From Actinomycetes bacterium (GTDB lineage Bacteria; Actinomycetota; Thermoleophilia; Solirubrobacterales; Solirubrobacteraceae): a DNA stretch of 42,456 nt. Shown here piece after piece: positions 33,836 through 42,403 of the stretch. Within the stretch, counting starts at the first letter, position 1. Each line of letters begins with the position of its first letter. A model generated the notes under the pieces. The model saw only the letters and a program-made list of their open reading frames with translations. It searched no databases and had not been told where the DNA came from. The stretch covers positions 1 to 42,456 of the forward strand of contig JAJYHG010000165.1 of the NCBI GenBank assembly GCA_021784895.1. Direction: 5' to 3'. The position numbers were made by a program, and so were the translations under genes.

Positions 33836-34589
33836 TGGCGAGAACCTCCTTGGCGAGCTGGCGGTAGGAGTGCGCGGCGATCCCGTCAGGGTCGTACTTG
33901 AGCACGGACATGCCCTTGACCGGTGCCTCGGCAAAGCGCACGGTCTTGCGGATCCGTGATGCGAACACGCGGTCGCCAAAGTTCTCCTCGAGCAACTCGA
34001 TCGCCTCCTTGGCGTGGAGCGTGCGGGTATCGACCATGGTCGGCAGGATCCCCTGGATCTCGACATCCGGGTTGAGGTTCTCGCGGATCATCGCGAGCGT
34101 GTTCTGGAGCTGGATCAGGCCGCGCATGGACAAATACTCGCACTGGACGGGGACGATCACGCGATCCGCAGCGGTGAGCGCGTTGATCGTCAGCAGGCCG
34201 AGGCTCGGCGGCGTGTCGATGAAGCAGTAGTCGTAGTCGTCGACGACCTCGGCGAGCGCACGCTCGAGCGCACGCTCACGGCCGATCATCGTCGACATCG
34301 CGATCTCCGCGCCCGCCAGGTCGATCGAGGCGCAGGCGACGTCCACCTCCCGCTTGTGGATCACCTCACGAATCGAGACGCGGTTGACGAGCACGTCGTA
34401 CATCGACTTCTTGAGGTTGTCGGGGTCGATGCCCTGGGACATCGTCAGGTTGCCCTGCGGATCCATGTCGCAGCAGAGCACGCGGTGGCCCTCCTCTGCG
34501 AAGGCGGCGGCAAGGTTGAGCGTGGTGGTGGTCTTGGCGACGCCGCCCTTCTGGTTGGCGAACGCGATCACCTTGAGGCTGGCCTTCAC
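33822..34589 (-). CDS. parA: ParA/Soj-family ATPase
   Basis: A 255-residue Walker-type ATPase. [20 protein letters not shown] holds the deviant Walker A (signature lysine in KGGVAKT), [10 protein letters not shown] is the A' motif and [10 protein letters not shown] is Walker B. Its C-terminal helix LAKEVLA and normal length match Soj-type chromosome segregation proteins. The GTG start at 34589 has GGAGGAG 4-10 bases upstream. It overlaps ftsZ by 14 bases and is divergent from an ArsA-like gene. No parB or parS site is nearby, so a division- or cell-position role (MinD/MipZ-like) is possible. Confidence 0.92.
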   Translation of the reverse strand: MKASLKVIAFANQKGGVAKTTTTLNLAAAFAEEGHRVLCCDMDPQGNLTMSQGIDPDNLKKSMYDVLVNRVSIREVIHKREVDVACASIDLAGAEIAMSTMIGRERALERALAEVVDDYDYCFIDTPPSLGLLTINALTAADRVIVPVQCEYLSMRGLIQLQNTLAMIRENLNPDVEIQGILPTMVDTRTLHAKEAIELLEENFGDRVFASRIRKTVRFAEAPVKGMSVLKYDPDGIAAHSYRQLAKEVLANANS

Positions 34590-34631
34590 GGGCGCTCCTC
34601 CGTAAGCAGGCTGGTTTGAGAGAGACGCATT

Positions 34632-34653
34632 CGCGCCTGTATTCGCAGGCGCG
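34632..34653. promoter_or_regulatory. 8-bp inverted repeat between parA and the ArsA-like gene
   Basis: CGCGCCTG (34632-34639) and CAGGCGCG (34646-34653) form a perfect hairpin with a 6-base TATTCG loop, centred in the 120-base divergent gap. It may be an operator or lie in the parA leader. It does not resemble a parS site. Confidence 0.4.
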
Positions 34654-34709
34654 GCGGGGAATCCTTCAAGCAGCCGGTCCGGTGAGCGGCTCGGGTATGT
34701 TGACGTGCT

Positions 34710-35612
34710 GTGTCGCCGGAGCTCTTCAGCCACCGCCTGATCTTCGTCACCGGCAAGGGTGGCGTCGGCAAGACCACCGTCGCGCTGGCGCTCGGCCTCG
34801 CCGCAGCCGCCGCGGGCCGGCGCACGATCGTGGCCGACATCCAGGGCAGCGGTGAGCAGCAGGAGGCCGAGCTCGCACCCGGCCTGTTCCGCCTGTCGGT
34901 CGACCCGCAGAGCGCGATGGATGAGTACCTGCTGGTGAAGGTTCCCGGCCCGGCAGCCCAGCTGCTGCGACAGAGCCGGCTGTTTGCCGCCTTTGCGATG
35001 GCGACACCGGGCATGCGCGAGCTGCTCTGCATGGGCAAGCTCTGGGAGCTCGCCCAGTTCGAGCGGCGCACCCCCGACGCCGACGCCTACGACCTGGTGG
35101 TCGTCGACGCGCCGGCCTCCGGCCACGGCGCCGCCATCCTGCGCACCCCGCGCACATTCGCAGACATCGCCCAGGTCGGCCCGATCGCCCACCAGGCACA
35201 GACGATCGCGGCCACGCTGCGCGACCCGGAGTTCACCGCCGTGGTCGCCGTGAGCACGGCGGAGGAGATGCCGGTCAACGAGACGCTCGAGCTGCGCGAC
35301 GCGCTCGCCACCGGGCCGGACCCGCTCGAGCTGCAGGCGGTGATCCTCAACGCGCGCTACCCGGACCGGTTCACCACGGCGCAGGCGAGCGCGATTGCGG
35401 CCGCGCTGGCGCGCACTCCCGCACCGGCCGACGGCGTTCGCAGCGCGCTTTCAGTAGCGCTCACCGAACACGCACGCGCGCGGCGGGAGGCGGCGCAGGC
35501 GCAGCGGCTGTCGGCTGCCTTCGGCCCCAGGCTGCTGACACTTCCCTACCTGTTCGAGCCGGCGATCGAACTGCCGCAGCTGCGCCGGCTGGCCGCGGAG
35601 CTGTCCCCATGA
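34710..35612 (+). CDS. ArsA/GET3-like ATPase, subunit A
   Basis: A 300-residue P-loop ATPase. FVTGKGGVGKTTVALALGLA (12-31) is the deviant Walker A and VVVDAPASGHGAAIL is the Walker B region. The switch I position reads VADIQGSGE, so the DPA motif seen in its partner and in GET3/ArsA is missing. The pair resembles the tandem actinobacterial ArsA-like ATPases described in mycobacteria (Rv3679/Rv3680 type), where the two subunits form a heteromer. GTG start; TATGTT ends 8 bases upstream. Its stop overlaps the next start (ATGA). Confidence 0.85.
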   Translation: MSPELFSHRLIFVTGKGGVGKTTVALALGLAAAAAGRRTIVADIQGSGEQQEAELAPGLFRLSVDPQSAMDEYLLVKVPGPAAQLLRQSRLFAAFAMATPGMRELLCMGKLWELAQFERRTPDADAYDLVVVDAPASGHGAAILRTPRTFADIAQVGPIAHQAQTIAATLRDPEFTAVVAVSTAEEMPVNETLELRDALATGPDPLELQAVILNARYPDRFTTAQASAIAAALARTPAPADGVRSALSVALTEHARARREAAQAQRLSAAFGPRLLTLPYLFEPAIELPQLRRLAAELSP

Positions 35613-36718
35613 GCGCCGCCGGCCTGCTCGAGGGGCGGCGGATCTGCATCTGCGTGGGCGCAGGCGGTGTCGGCAAGACGACCACCGCGGCGGCGATCGG
35701 CATCGGAATGGCGAAGCGTGGCAAGCGGGTGGCGGTGGTCACGATCGACCCGGCCAGGCGGCTTGCCAACGCACTGGGCCTGGAGCAGCTCGACAACGAG
35801 CCGGTGCGCATCTCCGCCGCCGCGCTCGAGCGCCTGACCGCACCGGATGAGCCACCCCTGAGCGGCGAGCTCTGGGCGATGATGCTCGACCCCAAGCAGA
35901 CCTTCGACGAGCTGATCGACCGCCTCTCGCCAAGCCCGCAGCGCGCCGCGGAGATCAAGCGCAACGGCGTCTACCAGCAGCTCTCGAGCGCCGTCGCCGG
36001 CTCCCAGGAGTTCACCGCGATCGAGAAGCTCTACGAGCTGGCCGAGGCGGACTTTGACCTGCTGGTGCTCGACACCCCACCGGCCCACAGCGCCGCAGAG
36101 TTCCTGAACGCGCCGGGGCGGCTCAGCGCCTTCCTGGGCGGCGGCGCGCTGCAGGTCCTGCTGCGCCCCGCCGGGCTCGGCATGCGCCTGCTCGGCGTCG
36201 GTGCCGCGCCGCTGCTGAAGGCGCTGCGGCTGGTGACGGGCGTCGACCTGCTCTCCGACCTGACCGCATTCTTCGGGCTGCTCGGCGGCATGACCGAGGA
36301 GTTCAACGCCCGCGCGCTCCGGGTGCAGGATCTCCTGCGCTCGGATCAGACCGCATTCCTGCTCGTGACCTCCGCCCAGGACCGCCCGATCGAGGAGGCG
36401 GTCTGGTTTCGCCAGACACTGCGGGAGCGCGGCATGCCGTTCGCCGGCGCGGTCGTGAACCGCGTGAATGCGCCTGTCCCCCGTGGGGAGGTCCCGCTTG
36501 ACCTCCCCACGGGCCCGGCCTTCCCTCCGGACCTGGCCGCGCGCCTTGACGCCTGCCTGGCCGACCACGCCGTGCTGGCGCAGCGCGACGCCACCAACAT
36601 CGAGCGCCTGCGCACCGCCTTTGCCGGCGAGCCGATCCTGCTCGTCCCCGAGCTCGCAGTCGACATCCACGACGCCGAGGGGCTGCTTGCGATACACCGG
36701 GAGCTGTTTGATGAGTGA
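35609..36718 (+). CDS. ArsA/GET3-like ATPase, subunit B
   Basis: A 369-residue P-loop ATPase. ICICVGAGGVGKTTTAAAIGIGMA is the deviant Walker A, TIDPARRLANALGL is switch I with the DPA motif, and LLVLDTPPAHSAAEFL is Walker B. It has a hydrophobic helical segment (about 165-215: LQVLLRPAGLGMRLLGVGAAPLLKAL onward), as in GET3-like proteins that shield hydrophobic clients. In eukaryotes GET3 targets tail-anchored proteins; in actinobacteria the role is debated (possibly stress tolerance or envelope targeting). It overlaps its partner by 4 bases and moeA by 8, so all three are co-translated. Confidence 0.87.
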   Translation: MSAAGLLEGRRICICVGAGGVGKTTTAAAIGIGMAKRGKRVAVVTIDPARRLANALGLEQLDNEPVRISAAALERLTAPDEPPLSGELWAMMLDPKQTFDELIDRLSPSPQRAAEIKRNGVYQQLSSAVAGSQEFTAIEKLYELAEADFDLLVLDTPPAHSAAEFLNAPGRLSAFLGGGALQVLLRPAGLGMRLLGVGAAPLLKALRLVTGVDLLSDLTAFFGLLGGMTEEFNARALRVQDLLRSDQTAFLLVTSAQDRPIEEAVWFRQTLRERGMPFAGAVVNRVNAPVPRGEVPLDLPTGPAFPPDLAARLDACLADHAVLAQRDATNIERLRTAFAGEPILLVPELAVDIHDAEGLLAIHRELFDE

Positions 36719-37937
36719 CCGGCCATTGATCTCTGTAGCCGCCGCCCTCGAGCTGGTGCTCGGGCACACACGCGCGCTGGCGGCAGAGGGGGTGGCGCTG
36801 GAGGCGGCGGCCGACCGCTACCTGGCCGAACCGCTGGTGGCTTCACTGGACCTGCCACCGTTCGCCAATTCGGCAATGGACGGCTACGCGCTGCGCCACG
36901 ACGACACGAGATCGGAGCTGACCGTGGCCGGCGAGTCGGCGGCGGGGGTGCCCTTTGACGGCCTGCTCGGCCCCGGGCAGGCGGTCGTCATCTCCACCGG
37001 TGCAGTCCTGCCCGCCGGTGCCGACGCGGTGGCACCGATCGAGTGGGTGCGAGAGAGCGCTGACGGCCACGTAGAGGTTCCGCGCGCCGTCCCCGAACGC
37101 AACGCCATCCGCGACGCCGGCAGCGACGTGGCTGCCGGCGCCGAGCTGCTCGCGCCCGGCCTGCGGCTGGGAGCAGCGCAGCTTGGCGTGGCCGCGTCCG
37201 TTGGTGCCTCATCGCTTCGCTGCCGCCGTCTGCCGAGCGTCGCCGTGCTGCCAACCGGCAGCGAGCTGCGCCCCGCCGGCGAGCCGCTGTTGCGCGGTCA
37301 GATCTACGACTCCAACGGGCCGATGCTGCGCGCGGCTGCGGCCAGCGCCGGCGCCCGGGTCACGGTCGTCCCTCGGGCTGGCGACACGCATCCGGCGCAC
37401 CGCGCCGCGTTCGCGGCGGCGCTCGCCCACGACGTCGTGATCAGCGTCGGCGGCGTGTCCGTGGGTGGCCACGACCTGGTGCGCGCGGTGCAGCGCGAGC
37501 TGGGCGTCGAGGAGGTCTTCTGGCGGGTCGCGATGAAGCCCGGCAAGCCGCTCAGCTTCGGCGTGCGCGAGCGCCCGGGCCAGCAGCCCACGCTCGTCTT
37601 CGGCCTGCCCGGAAACCCGGTTTCGGCGCTGGTCTGCTTCGAGCTGTTCGTGCGCCCGGCGCTGGCTGCGCTGCAGGGCGCCGCCGAGCCGGGGCCCGCG
37701 TTCGTGCCGGCGCGGCTCGGCGCGCCGGTGCGCCGCAACGCCGAGCGCGATGAGCTGATCCGGGTGCAGCGCGGCGCCGACGGATCGCTGACGCCGACCG
37801 GCGGCCAGCAGTCGCACCAGCTCGCCGCCGCAGCCCTGGCGGACGGGTTGGCGATGATCCGGGCGGGTGAGGGGACGCTCCCCGCTGGCGCCGTGGTTGA
37901 CTACCTGCCGCTCGGCCCCTCCGCGGGCGCCTGCTGA
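36711..37937 (+). CDS. moeA: Molybdopterin molybdenumtransferase
   Basis: A 408-residue enzyme that inserts molybdate into molybdopterin-AMP to finish molybdenum cofactor. The N-terminal domain carries LPPFANSAMDGYALR and GQAVVISTGAVLPAGADAVAPIEW. The MoCF domain has VAVLPTGSEL, GQIYDSNGPML, VISVGGVSVGGHDL, VAMKPGKPLSFG and FGLPGNPVSALV. A C-terminal domain IV follows. The start is the ATG at 36711, eight bases inside the upstream ATPase stop. It ends overlapping, tail to tail by 37 bases, with a hypothetical gene. No other moa/moe genes or molybdoenzymes are in the window. Confidence 0.94.
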   Translation: MSDRPLISVAAALELVLGHTRALAAEGVALEAAADRYLAEPLVASLDLPPFANSAMDGYALRHDDTRSELTVAGESAAGVPFDGLLGPGQAVVISTGAVLPAGADAVAPIEWVRESADGHVEVPRAVPERNAIRDAGSDVAAGAELLAPGLRLGAAQLGVAASVGASSLRCRRLPSVAVLPTGSELRPAGEPLLRGQIYDSNGPMLRAAAASAGARVTVVPRAGDTHPAHRAAFAAALAHDVVISVGGVSVGGHDLVRAVQRELGVEEVFWRVAMKPGKPLSFGVRERPGQQPTLVFGLPGNPVSALVCFELFVRPALAALQGAAEPGPAFVPARLGAPVRRNAERDELIRVQRGADGSLTPTGGQQSHQLAAAALADGLAMIRAGEGTLPAGAVVDYLPLGPSAGAC

Positions 37938-38437
37938 GCCTGCGGCTCGGACGGCGAGAGTTCGGCGAGGCCACGCTCGATGAGCATCCAGGCGGCCCGC
38001 TGCGCGGCCATGCGGCGGTCATCCTCGCCGCTTGAGGGCATCAGCTCGGCAGCCAGCGCGGCGATCTCTCCGGCCGCGACCGGCCCTGCCGAGAGGCGGC
38101 CGATCAGCCGCTCGCGCAGGATCTCAACCGGAGCTGACGCCGCCGTGGCGGCGCTGTTCTGCGTCCGCTGGCGGGCTGTCGCCAGCAGCGCTTCGGTCAC
38201 GTCGCGCCCGAGCCGCTGCGCGTTCTGCCAGCCGCGTCCCAGCGCGAGCTGGTCGGCGCGCAGATTTGGCCCGTCGAGAATCGTGATCCGCGTCCGCGTC
38301 GGGATGAACTCATGGCCCTCATAGGTGAAGTCCCGGCCCGCCATCAGCGGCGCGATGAAGCGCCGCCACAGCTCCGCCTCGCTGAGGTTGAACTGGCGCA
38401 CGAGGCTCGCGCCCATGCGCATCTCGACGTGGAACAC
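37901..38437 (-). CDS. Unrecognised protein with LGRGWQNA motif
   Basis: A 178-residue soluble protein that I cannot assign to a named family. Residues 20-85 form a compact segment, AELWRRFIAPLMAGRDFTYEGHEFIPTRTRITILDGPNLRADQLALGRGWQNAQRLGRDVTEALL. A similar 'I..G..L....L..GRGW.NA...G.DVT' segment recurs, in my recollection, in other actinobacterial proteins. The C-terminus (about 90-165) is helical with an Ala-rich linker. It follows the 426-residue gene by 33 bases on the same strand and overlaps moeA at the 3' end by 37 bases. Cytoplasmic; function unknown. Confidence 0.6.
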   Translation of the reverse strand: MFHVEMRMGASLVRQFNLSEAELWRRFIAPLMAGRDFTYEGHEFIPTRTRITILDGPNLRADQLALGRGWQNAQRLGRDVTEALLATARQRTQNSAATAASAPVEILRERLIGRLSAGPVAAGEIAALAAELMPSSGEDDRRMAAQRAAWMLIERGLAELSPSEPQAQQAPAEGPSGR

Positions 38438-38470
38438 AGCGACGAAGCTACACGGCCATGGCGGCCGGCG

Positions 38471-39751
38471 CTAGACGGCAGCGGGTTGTGCGGCCTCGGC
38501 CAGCAGCGAGTCCGCGACGCCGCGCACGTCGGCGTCGAGGTGGCCGCAGAGCACGTCGCGCAAGATCGCCCGCAGGTGCTCGGCCATCTCGCCCACGAGC
38601 GCGTCGACACCGGTCTCCGGCGCCAGGCCGGCGATCACCGCCCGCTCGAGTGAGATCGCGTGCGCGGTCCGCTCCGCCAGCGCCGCGCGCTCATCGGGAC
38701 CGGCGCAGATCATCGCGAGCCGCTGCGCCAGCCGGCCGCTGCCCGGACCCTCGGGCTCGAGCAACGCTCGCAGCGCCAGCAGATGGTCGGTCAGCGCCTC
38801 AAAGGGCGCCACGCGCTCACAGCCCATCTCAAAGCGCGCCAGCGCCCAGGCCAGCTCGCCCGCACCGGAGTTGTCCGGGCCACGCCCGTGATGACTCGCC
38901 AGGCGCCGCCCGATCAGATTGCAGAAGGCGCGCAGCTCGTCCTCGTTCTGCCGTGTGATCAGCGTCAGCAGCCGCGGGCGGCCGCTCGAGCCGAGCGCCA
39001 CCGGCGACCAGGCGCCGTCGTCCACGCGTGAGTAGCCGATCGGGCCGATCGCGTAGCCACCCTTCTCGAACAGCCGGACGGCTGTCAGCACCCGCCGGAA
39101 GCGGGTACGCGCGAATGCGACCGACGGCTGCTGCAGACGGTCGTGCGCGACCCGCAGCACCAGCAGCAGCGGCGGGTGCTCGCCGGTGGCGAGCTCCGGC
39201 GGCGCACCGGCCAAGGCTTCCCAGCGAACAATTGCCAGCCCGTCACCGAGCGCGAGCTCGCTGGTCTTGGGGTCGAGGTCGATGCCCAGGAGCGCCGCCA
39301 CCACCTCGGTGACACAGCGGCCCTCGTACAAAGCGTGCTCAAGCTCATCGTAGGCCGCCTCGAAGCGCGTCTCATCCAGCGTGAACTCGCTGCGCTCGTC
39401 GAAAACCCGTGCCAGAAAGTCGCGGAGTACCTCGTCGGCGAGACCGCGCGGATCGTCTGGGAGCTGCTTGCGCCCGCGAGCGCGCAGGTACAGCTCGAGC
39501 CCACCGACGCCCTCCAGCGCCCGCGCGACCGGAGCGTATGTGGGCAGTGCCACCAGCAGGCCGAGTCGTGCTCGGATGAAGTCGCCCGTGAGTGGGCGGT
39601 AGCAGTAGAGCGGTATGCGCCCCGAGCGCTGACCGTCGCTCTGGACGACCTCGAACGGCACCTCGTCGCCATCTGCAGTGGCCAGGTCGAGGCGCTCGCC
39701 GGCGTCGGCAGCGAACGCGTACAGCTGCTCGTGCAGGGTCAGATTTCTCAC
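38471..39751 (-). CDS. Unrecognised 426-residue conserved-type protein
   Basis: A 426-residue soluble protein without a family I recognise. It opens MRNLTLHEQLYAFAADAGERL and has no signal peptide or membrane segment. It is rich in Ala/Leu/Glu/Arg helices with a beta-containing middle (about 175-260: GDGLAIVRWEAL, PPLLLVLRVAHDRL, GGYAIGPIGYSRVDDG), and ends in a mostly helical region. GTG start at 39751, seventy bases after the HxlR stop. Coding character is good throughout, so it is a real gene. It probably shares a transcript with the 178-residue gene. No function is proposed. Confidence 0.7.
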   Translation of the reverse strand: MRNLTLHEQLYAFAADAGERLDLATADGDEVPFEVVQSDGQRSGRIPLYCYRPLTGDFIRARLGLLVALPTYAPVARALEGVGGLELYLRARGRKQLPDDPRGLADEVLRDFLARVFDERSEFTLDETRFEAAYDELEHALYEGRCVTEVVAALLGIDLDPKTSELALGDGLAIVRWEALAGAPPELATGEHPPLLLVLRVAHDRLQQPSVAFARTRFRRVLTAVRLFEKGGYAIGPIGYSRVDDGAWSPVALGSSGRPRLLTLITRQNEDELRAFCNLIGRRLASHHGRGPDNSGAGELAWALARFEMGCERVAPFEALTDHLLALRALLEPEGPGSGRLAQRLAMICAGPDERAALAERTAHAISLERAVIAGLAPETGVDALVGEMAEHLRAILRDVLCGHLDADVRGVADSLLAEAAQPAAV

Positions 39752-39821
39752 CCCGGCAGGATTCGGCAGAGTCCGTCCAGATCCTGCGGCTGAACAGCAG
39801 CCTGCAGCGCCCGCTACAGCG

Positions 39822-40214
39822 TCAGGCGCTCAGCGGGGCGAGCTGCCATGACGGGTCGCTGACGAGGGCGTCCGGCCCGCGCGCGTCCGCAGGCTGACCG
39901 CAGCCATCACTCAGCCACTGCAGGCCGTAGGCGCGCATGTCCTCGATCAGCGGCACGAGCGCGCGCCCCTTTCCGGTGAGGACATACTCAACCCTGGGCG
40001 GCACCTCCGGGAAGGTGGCGCGGGCGACGATGCCCTCCTCCTCGAGCGCGCGCAGCCGCAGCGAGAGCGTACGCGGGCTGATGCCCTCAAGCGCCCGTTC
40101 CAGCTCGCAGAACCGCGACTGGCCCTCAGCGAGCTCCTTGACCAGGAGTAGCGTCCACTTTCCGCAGACGACCTCGGCTGTGCGGCAGACTGGACATGTA
40201 TCCGGAGACGACAT
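39822..40214 (-). CDS. HxlR-family transcriptional regulator
   Basis: A 130-residue winged-helix regulator. CPVCRTAEVVCGKWTLLLVKELAEGQSRFCELERALEGISPRTLSLRLRALEEEGIV is the diagnostic HxlR domain, and PRVEYVLTGKGRALVPLIEDM is the wing and last helix. CPVC at residues 7-10 and Cys17 could sense oxidants or electrophiles, as in some HxlR members. The ATG at 40214 gives the standard N-terminus. No divergent target gene is next to it; it sits between the DUF559 gene and the 426-residue gene on one strand. Confidence 0.88.
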   Translation of the reverse strand: MSSPDTCPVCRTAEVVCGKWTLLLVKELAEGQSRFCELERALEGISPRTLSLRLRALEEEGIVARATFPEVPPRVEYVLTGKGRALVPLIEDMRAYGLQWLSDGCGQPADARGPDALVSDPSWQLAPLSA

Positions 40215-40261
40215 CGCTGGCTGAGGGCCGAGTTTAGCGGCTGCTTCAGTCTGTGAAGCGC

Positions 40262-40275
40262 GGCGCTGCAGCGCC
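40262..40275. repeat. Perfect 14-base palindrome
   Basis: GGCGCTGCAGCGCC is fully self-complementary and lies in the 70-base gap between the DUF559 gene and hxlR-type gene. It could be a short hairpin at the end of the DUF559 message or an operator for the HxlR regulator. Neither is proven. Confidence 0.4.
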
Positions 40276-40284
40276 TGGCCGCGG

Positions 40285-41163
40285 TCACGGTTGGCTGCGC
40301 TCCCAAAGCAGCTGGCGCAGCCGCAGGACCGTGTCATCATTGACATCCTCAGCCGGCAGACGCACGGTCGGGATGCCAGCTCTGAGAAGAATGTCAAGGT
40401 CCTGCCGCCGGTCCTCGCGGAAGCGCTCCCGCGTCTTGTGGCTGGCCCACCCGTCGAGCTCCACGACCAGCAGCTGCTCCTCAAAGTAGGCATCGACGCG
40501 GTGACCACATACGTGCACGTTGATCTGCGGCGTTGGCAGCCCGTGTCGGCGCAGCAGCGGCAGAAACCTGTCCTCCAGCACGGAGCGGGTCGGCTCGGCC
40601 TGCGCGTGCTCCAGGTGCCCCGAGAGCAGCGTCACCGCCGGATGCCTGGGGTTGCGAGCGACCACGTCCTCGAGCTGGCCGAGGGTCAGCAAGCCGCGCA
40701 GCCGCAGGTCGTTGACGGCGCGCGTGAGCCGCTCAGGCGTAAGACGGAGCGCCGTGTCGAGCAGCGTGCGGGCGGGAGCGGTCACACGCAGCCCCTGCAC
40801 CAGCTTGATGTCACGGCCGAGCAGGGTGATCGAGTGATGCACGACGAGTCCCGCCGGACGTCTGTCACCGGCGGTGATGATCTCGATCTGCCGTGGCCAG
40901 CGGCGCCAGACCTCCCACAGCACGAGCGCACAGCCGCCCGCGAGCGCCGAGCGCTCACCTCCGGCAAGCAGCGCCGCGTGGGCGGCGTCGATCGGGTTGC
41001 TCGGAAGGTGGCCCACCGCATAGATGCCGTGGTGGACGCGGATCAGCTTCCTGCTCGCGACCCAGCGCGTGATCGTCGCCGGAGCCACCCCCACGGCCAC
41101 CAGCTGCTGCCGCGTGATGTGCCCACCCTGCCGAGCGGCGCACGCATGGACGATATAGCTCAT
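40285..41163 (-). CDS. wHTH (AbiEi-N-like) plus DUF559 endonuclease-like protein
   Basis: A 292-residue protein. Residues 1-60 (ARQGGHITRQQLVAVGVAPATITRWVASRKLIRVHHGIYAVG) look like the AbiEi-type N-terminal winged helix. The C-terminal 90 residues are a DUF559/Vsr-like PD-(D/E)xK domain: GHRVDAYFEEQLLVVELDGWASH and REDRRQDLDILLRAGIPTVRL, with Asp, Glu-x-Asp and His/Arg positions kept. Such proteins are numerous in actinobacteria; their function is not established. The ATG at 41163 follows an AGGGGGAA site; an ATG 15 codons upstream is possible. No toxin partner is adjacent. Confidence 0.82.
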   Translation of the reverse strand: MSYIVHACAARQGGHITRQQLVAVGVAPATITRWVASRKLIRVHHGIYAVGHLPSNPIDAAHAALLAGGERSALAGGCALVLWEVWRRWPRQIEIITAGDRRPAGLVVHHSITLLGRDIKLVQGLRVTAPARTLLDTALRLTPERLTRAVNDLRLRGLLTLGQLEDVVARNPRHPAVTLLSGHLEHAQAEPTRSVLEDRFLPLLRRHGLPTPQINVHVCGHRVDAYFEEQLLVVELDGWASHKTRERFREDRRQDLDILLRAGIPTVRLPAEDVNDDTVLRLRQLLWERSQP

Positions 41164-41302
41164 TTCTGAGCCATATTCCCCCTCGCTTCCCCGCGTTCTG
41201 TCACCGCGCATACTTAATAGAGGCGCGAGCGGCCCTTCGTTAACCCCCCGTTTCCGCGGCTTCGTCCGCAACGAGCGGATAAAACTGTGGTGCGCTGAGC
41301 GA

Positions 41303-42403
41303 CTACGCGACGTCGCGGAGCTTCTGCGCCTCAGCCAGCGACTGCAGCTTCTTCAGCGACTGGTTCTCGATCTGGCGGATCCGCTCGCGGGTCACGTTGA
41401 AGGTGCGCCCAACCTCATCCAGGGTGCGCGGGTGCTCGCCGCCCAGCCCGTAGCGCAGCTCCAGCACGCGCCGCTCACGGTAGGAGAGGTTCTCGAGCGC
41501 CTCCCGCAGCGCCTCCTTGGTGAGGATTTCCGCTGCGCGCTCATACGGTGACTCGGCGCGTTCGTCGGCGATGAACTGGCCGAACTCCGACTCCTCCTCA
41601 TCGCCAACCGGCTTCTCGAGCGAGACCGGCGCCTGCGCCGAGCGCTTGATCGACTCGACCTCATCCGGTTCGATGCCGGTGACCTCGGCGATCTCCTCGG
41701 CGGTGGGCTCGCGCCCGAGCTCGGTCACGAGCTTGCGCTCCGCCCGCCCGATCTTGTTCAGCTTCTCGACCACATGCACCGGGATGCGGATCGTGCGGGC
41801 CTTGTCGGCCAGCGCGCGCGCGATCGCCTGCCGGATCCACCAGGTCGCGTAGGTCGAGAACTTGAATCCCTTGCGGTAGTCGAACTTCTCGGCCGCCCTG
41901 ACCAGGCCAAGCGTCCCCTCCTGGATCAGGTCGAGAAAGGGAAGACCCTGATTGCGGTAGTTCTTGGCGATCGAGACGACCAGCCTGAGGTTCGATTCGA
42001 CCATCTTCTGCTTGGCATCGAGGTCACCGCGCTCGATGCGCTTGGCCAGGTCGACCTCCTCCTGCGCGGTCAGCAGGCGGACCTTGCCGATGTCCTTGAG
42101 GAACAGCTGCAGCGAATCGGTCGTCATGTCCGGCTTCAGGTCGAGGGTGGCCTTCGACCGGCGGCGGCCGCGCCTGTCGGGCGCGCGCTCGACCTCCGCC
42201 TCGGCGATCGCCGGATCGACCTCCTCAACCAGCTCGATCTCCGCCCGCTCGAGGACTACGTGCAGCTCCTCGAGGTCGGTCTCGTCGAGGTCCAGCTCCG
42301 AAACCGCGCCGCTGATCTCCGCAAACGTCAGCACACCAAGCTGCTGGCCGCGGTTCAGAAGCGCCTTGACCTCCTCGAGTTCCTGCAGTTCCGCTACTGA
42401 CAT
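41303..42403 (-). CDS. rpoD: Primary RNA polymerase sigma factor (RpoD/SigA)
   Basis: A 366-residue housekeeping sigma factor. After a short acidic region 1.1 and a basic linker (RRGRRRSK), region 1.2 begins [21 protein letters not shown]. Region 2 has [57 protein letters not shown], region 3 is clear, and region 4 has the [32 protein letters not shown]. It directs transcription from -35/-10 promoters such as those proposed here. In-frame upstream there is a TGA (42427-42425) and no other start, so the ATG at 42403 is secure. Short N-terminus is typical of actinobacterial group 1. Confidence 0.95.
   Translation of the reverse strand: MSVAELQELEEVKALLNRGQQLGVLTFAEISGAVSELDLDETDLEELHVVLERAEIELVEEVDPAIAEAEVERAPDRRGRRRSKATLDLKPDMTTDSLQLFLKDIGKVRLLTAQEEVDLAKRIERGDLDAKQKMVESNLRLVVSIAKNYRNQGLPFLDLIQEGTLGLVRAAEKFDYRKGFKFSTYATWWIRQAIARALADKARTIRIPVHVVEKLNKIGRAERKLVTELGREPTAEEIAEVTGIEPDEVESIKRSAQAPVSLEKPVGDEEESEFGQFIADERAESPYERAAEILTKEALREALENLSYRERRVLELRYGLGGEHPRTLDEVGRTFNVTRERIRQIENQSLKKLQSLAEAQKLRDVA

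Noticed and set aside
34632-34653. Inverted repeat next to parA as a parS site
   Set aside because: It does not match the conserved parS consensus (TGTTTCACGTGAAACA) and there is no parB gene nearby.
34590-35192. N-terminal extension of parA
   Set aside because: The open frame upstream is antisense to the ArsA-like gene and non-conserved in character; the GTG at 34589 has a strong ribosome site and gives a normal Soj length.
40285-41163. AbiE-type toxin-antitoxin system
   Set aside because: Only the N-terminal helix resembles AbiEi, the rest is DUF559, and the neighbours are rpoD and an HxlR regulator rather than an AbiEii nucleotidyltransferase.
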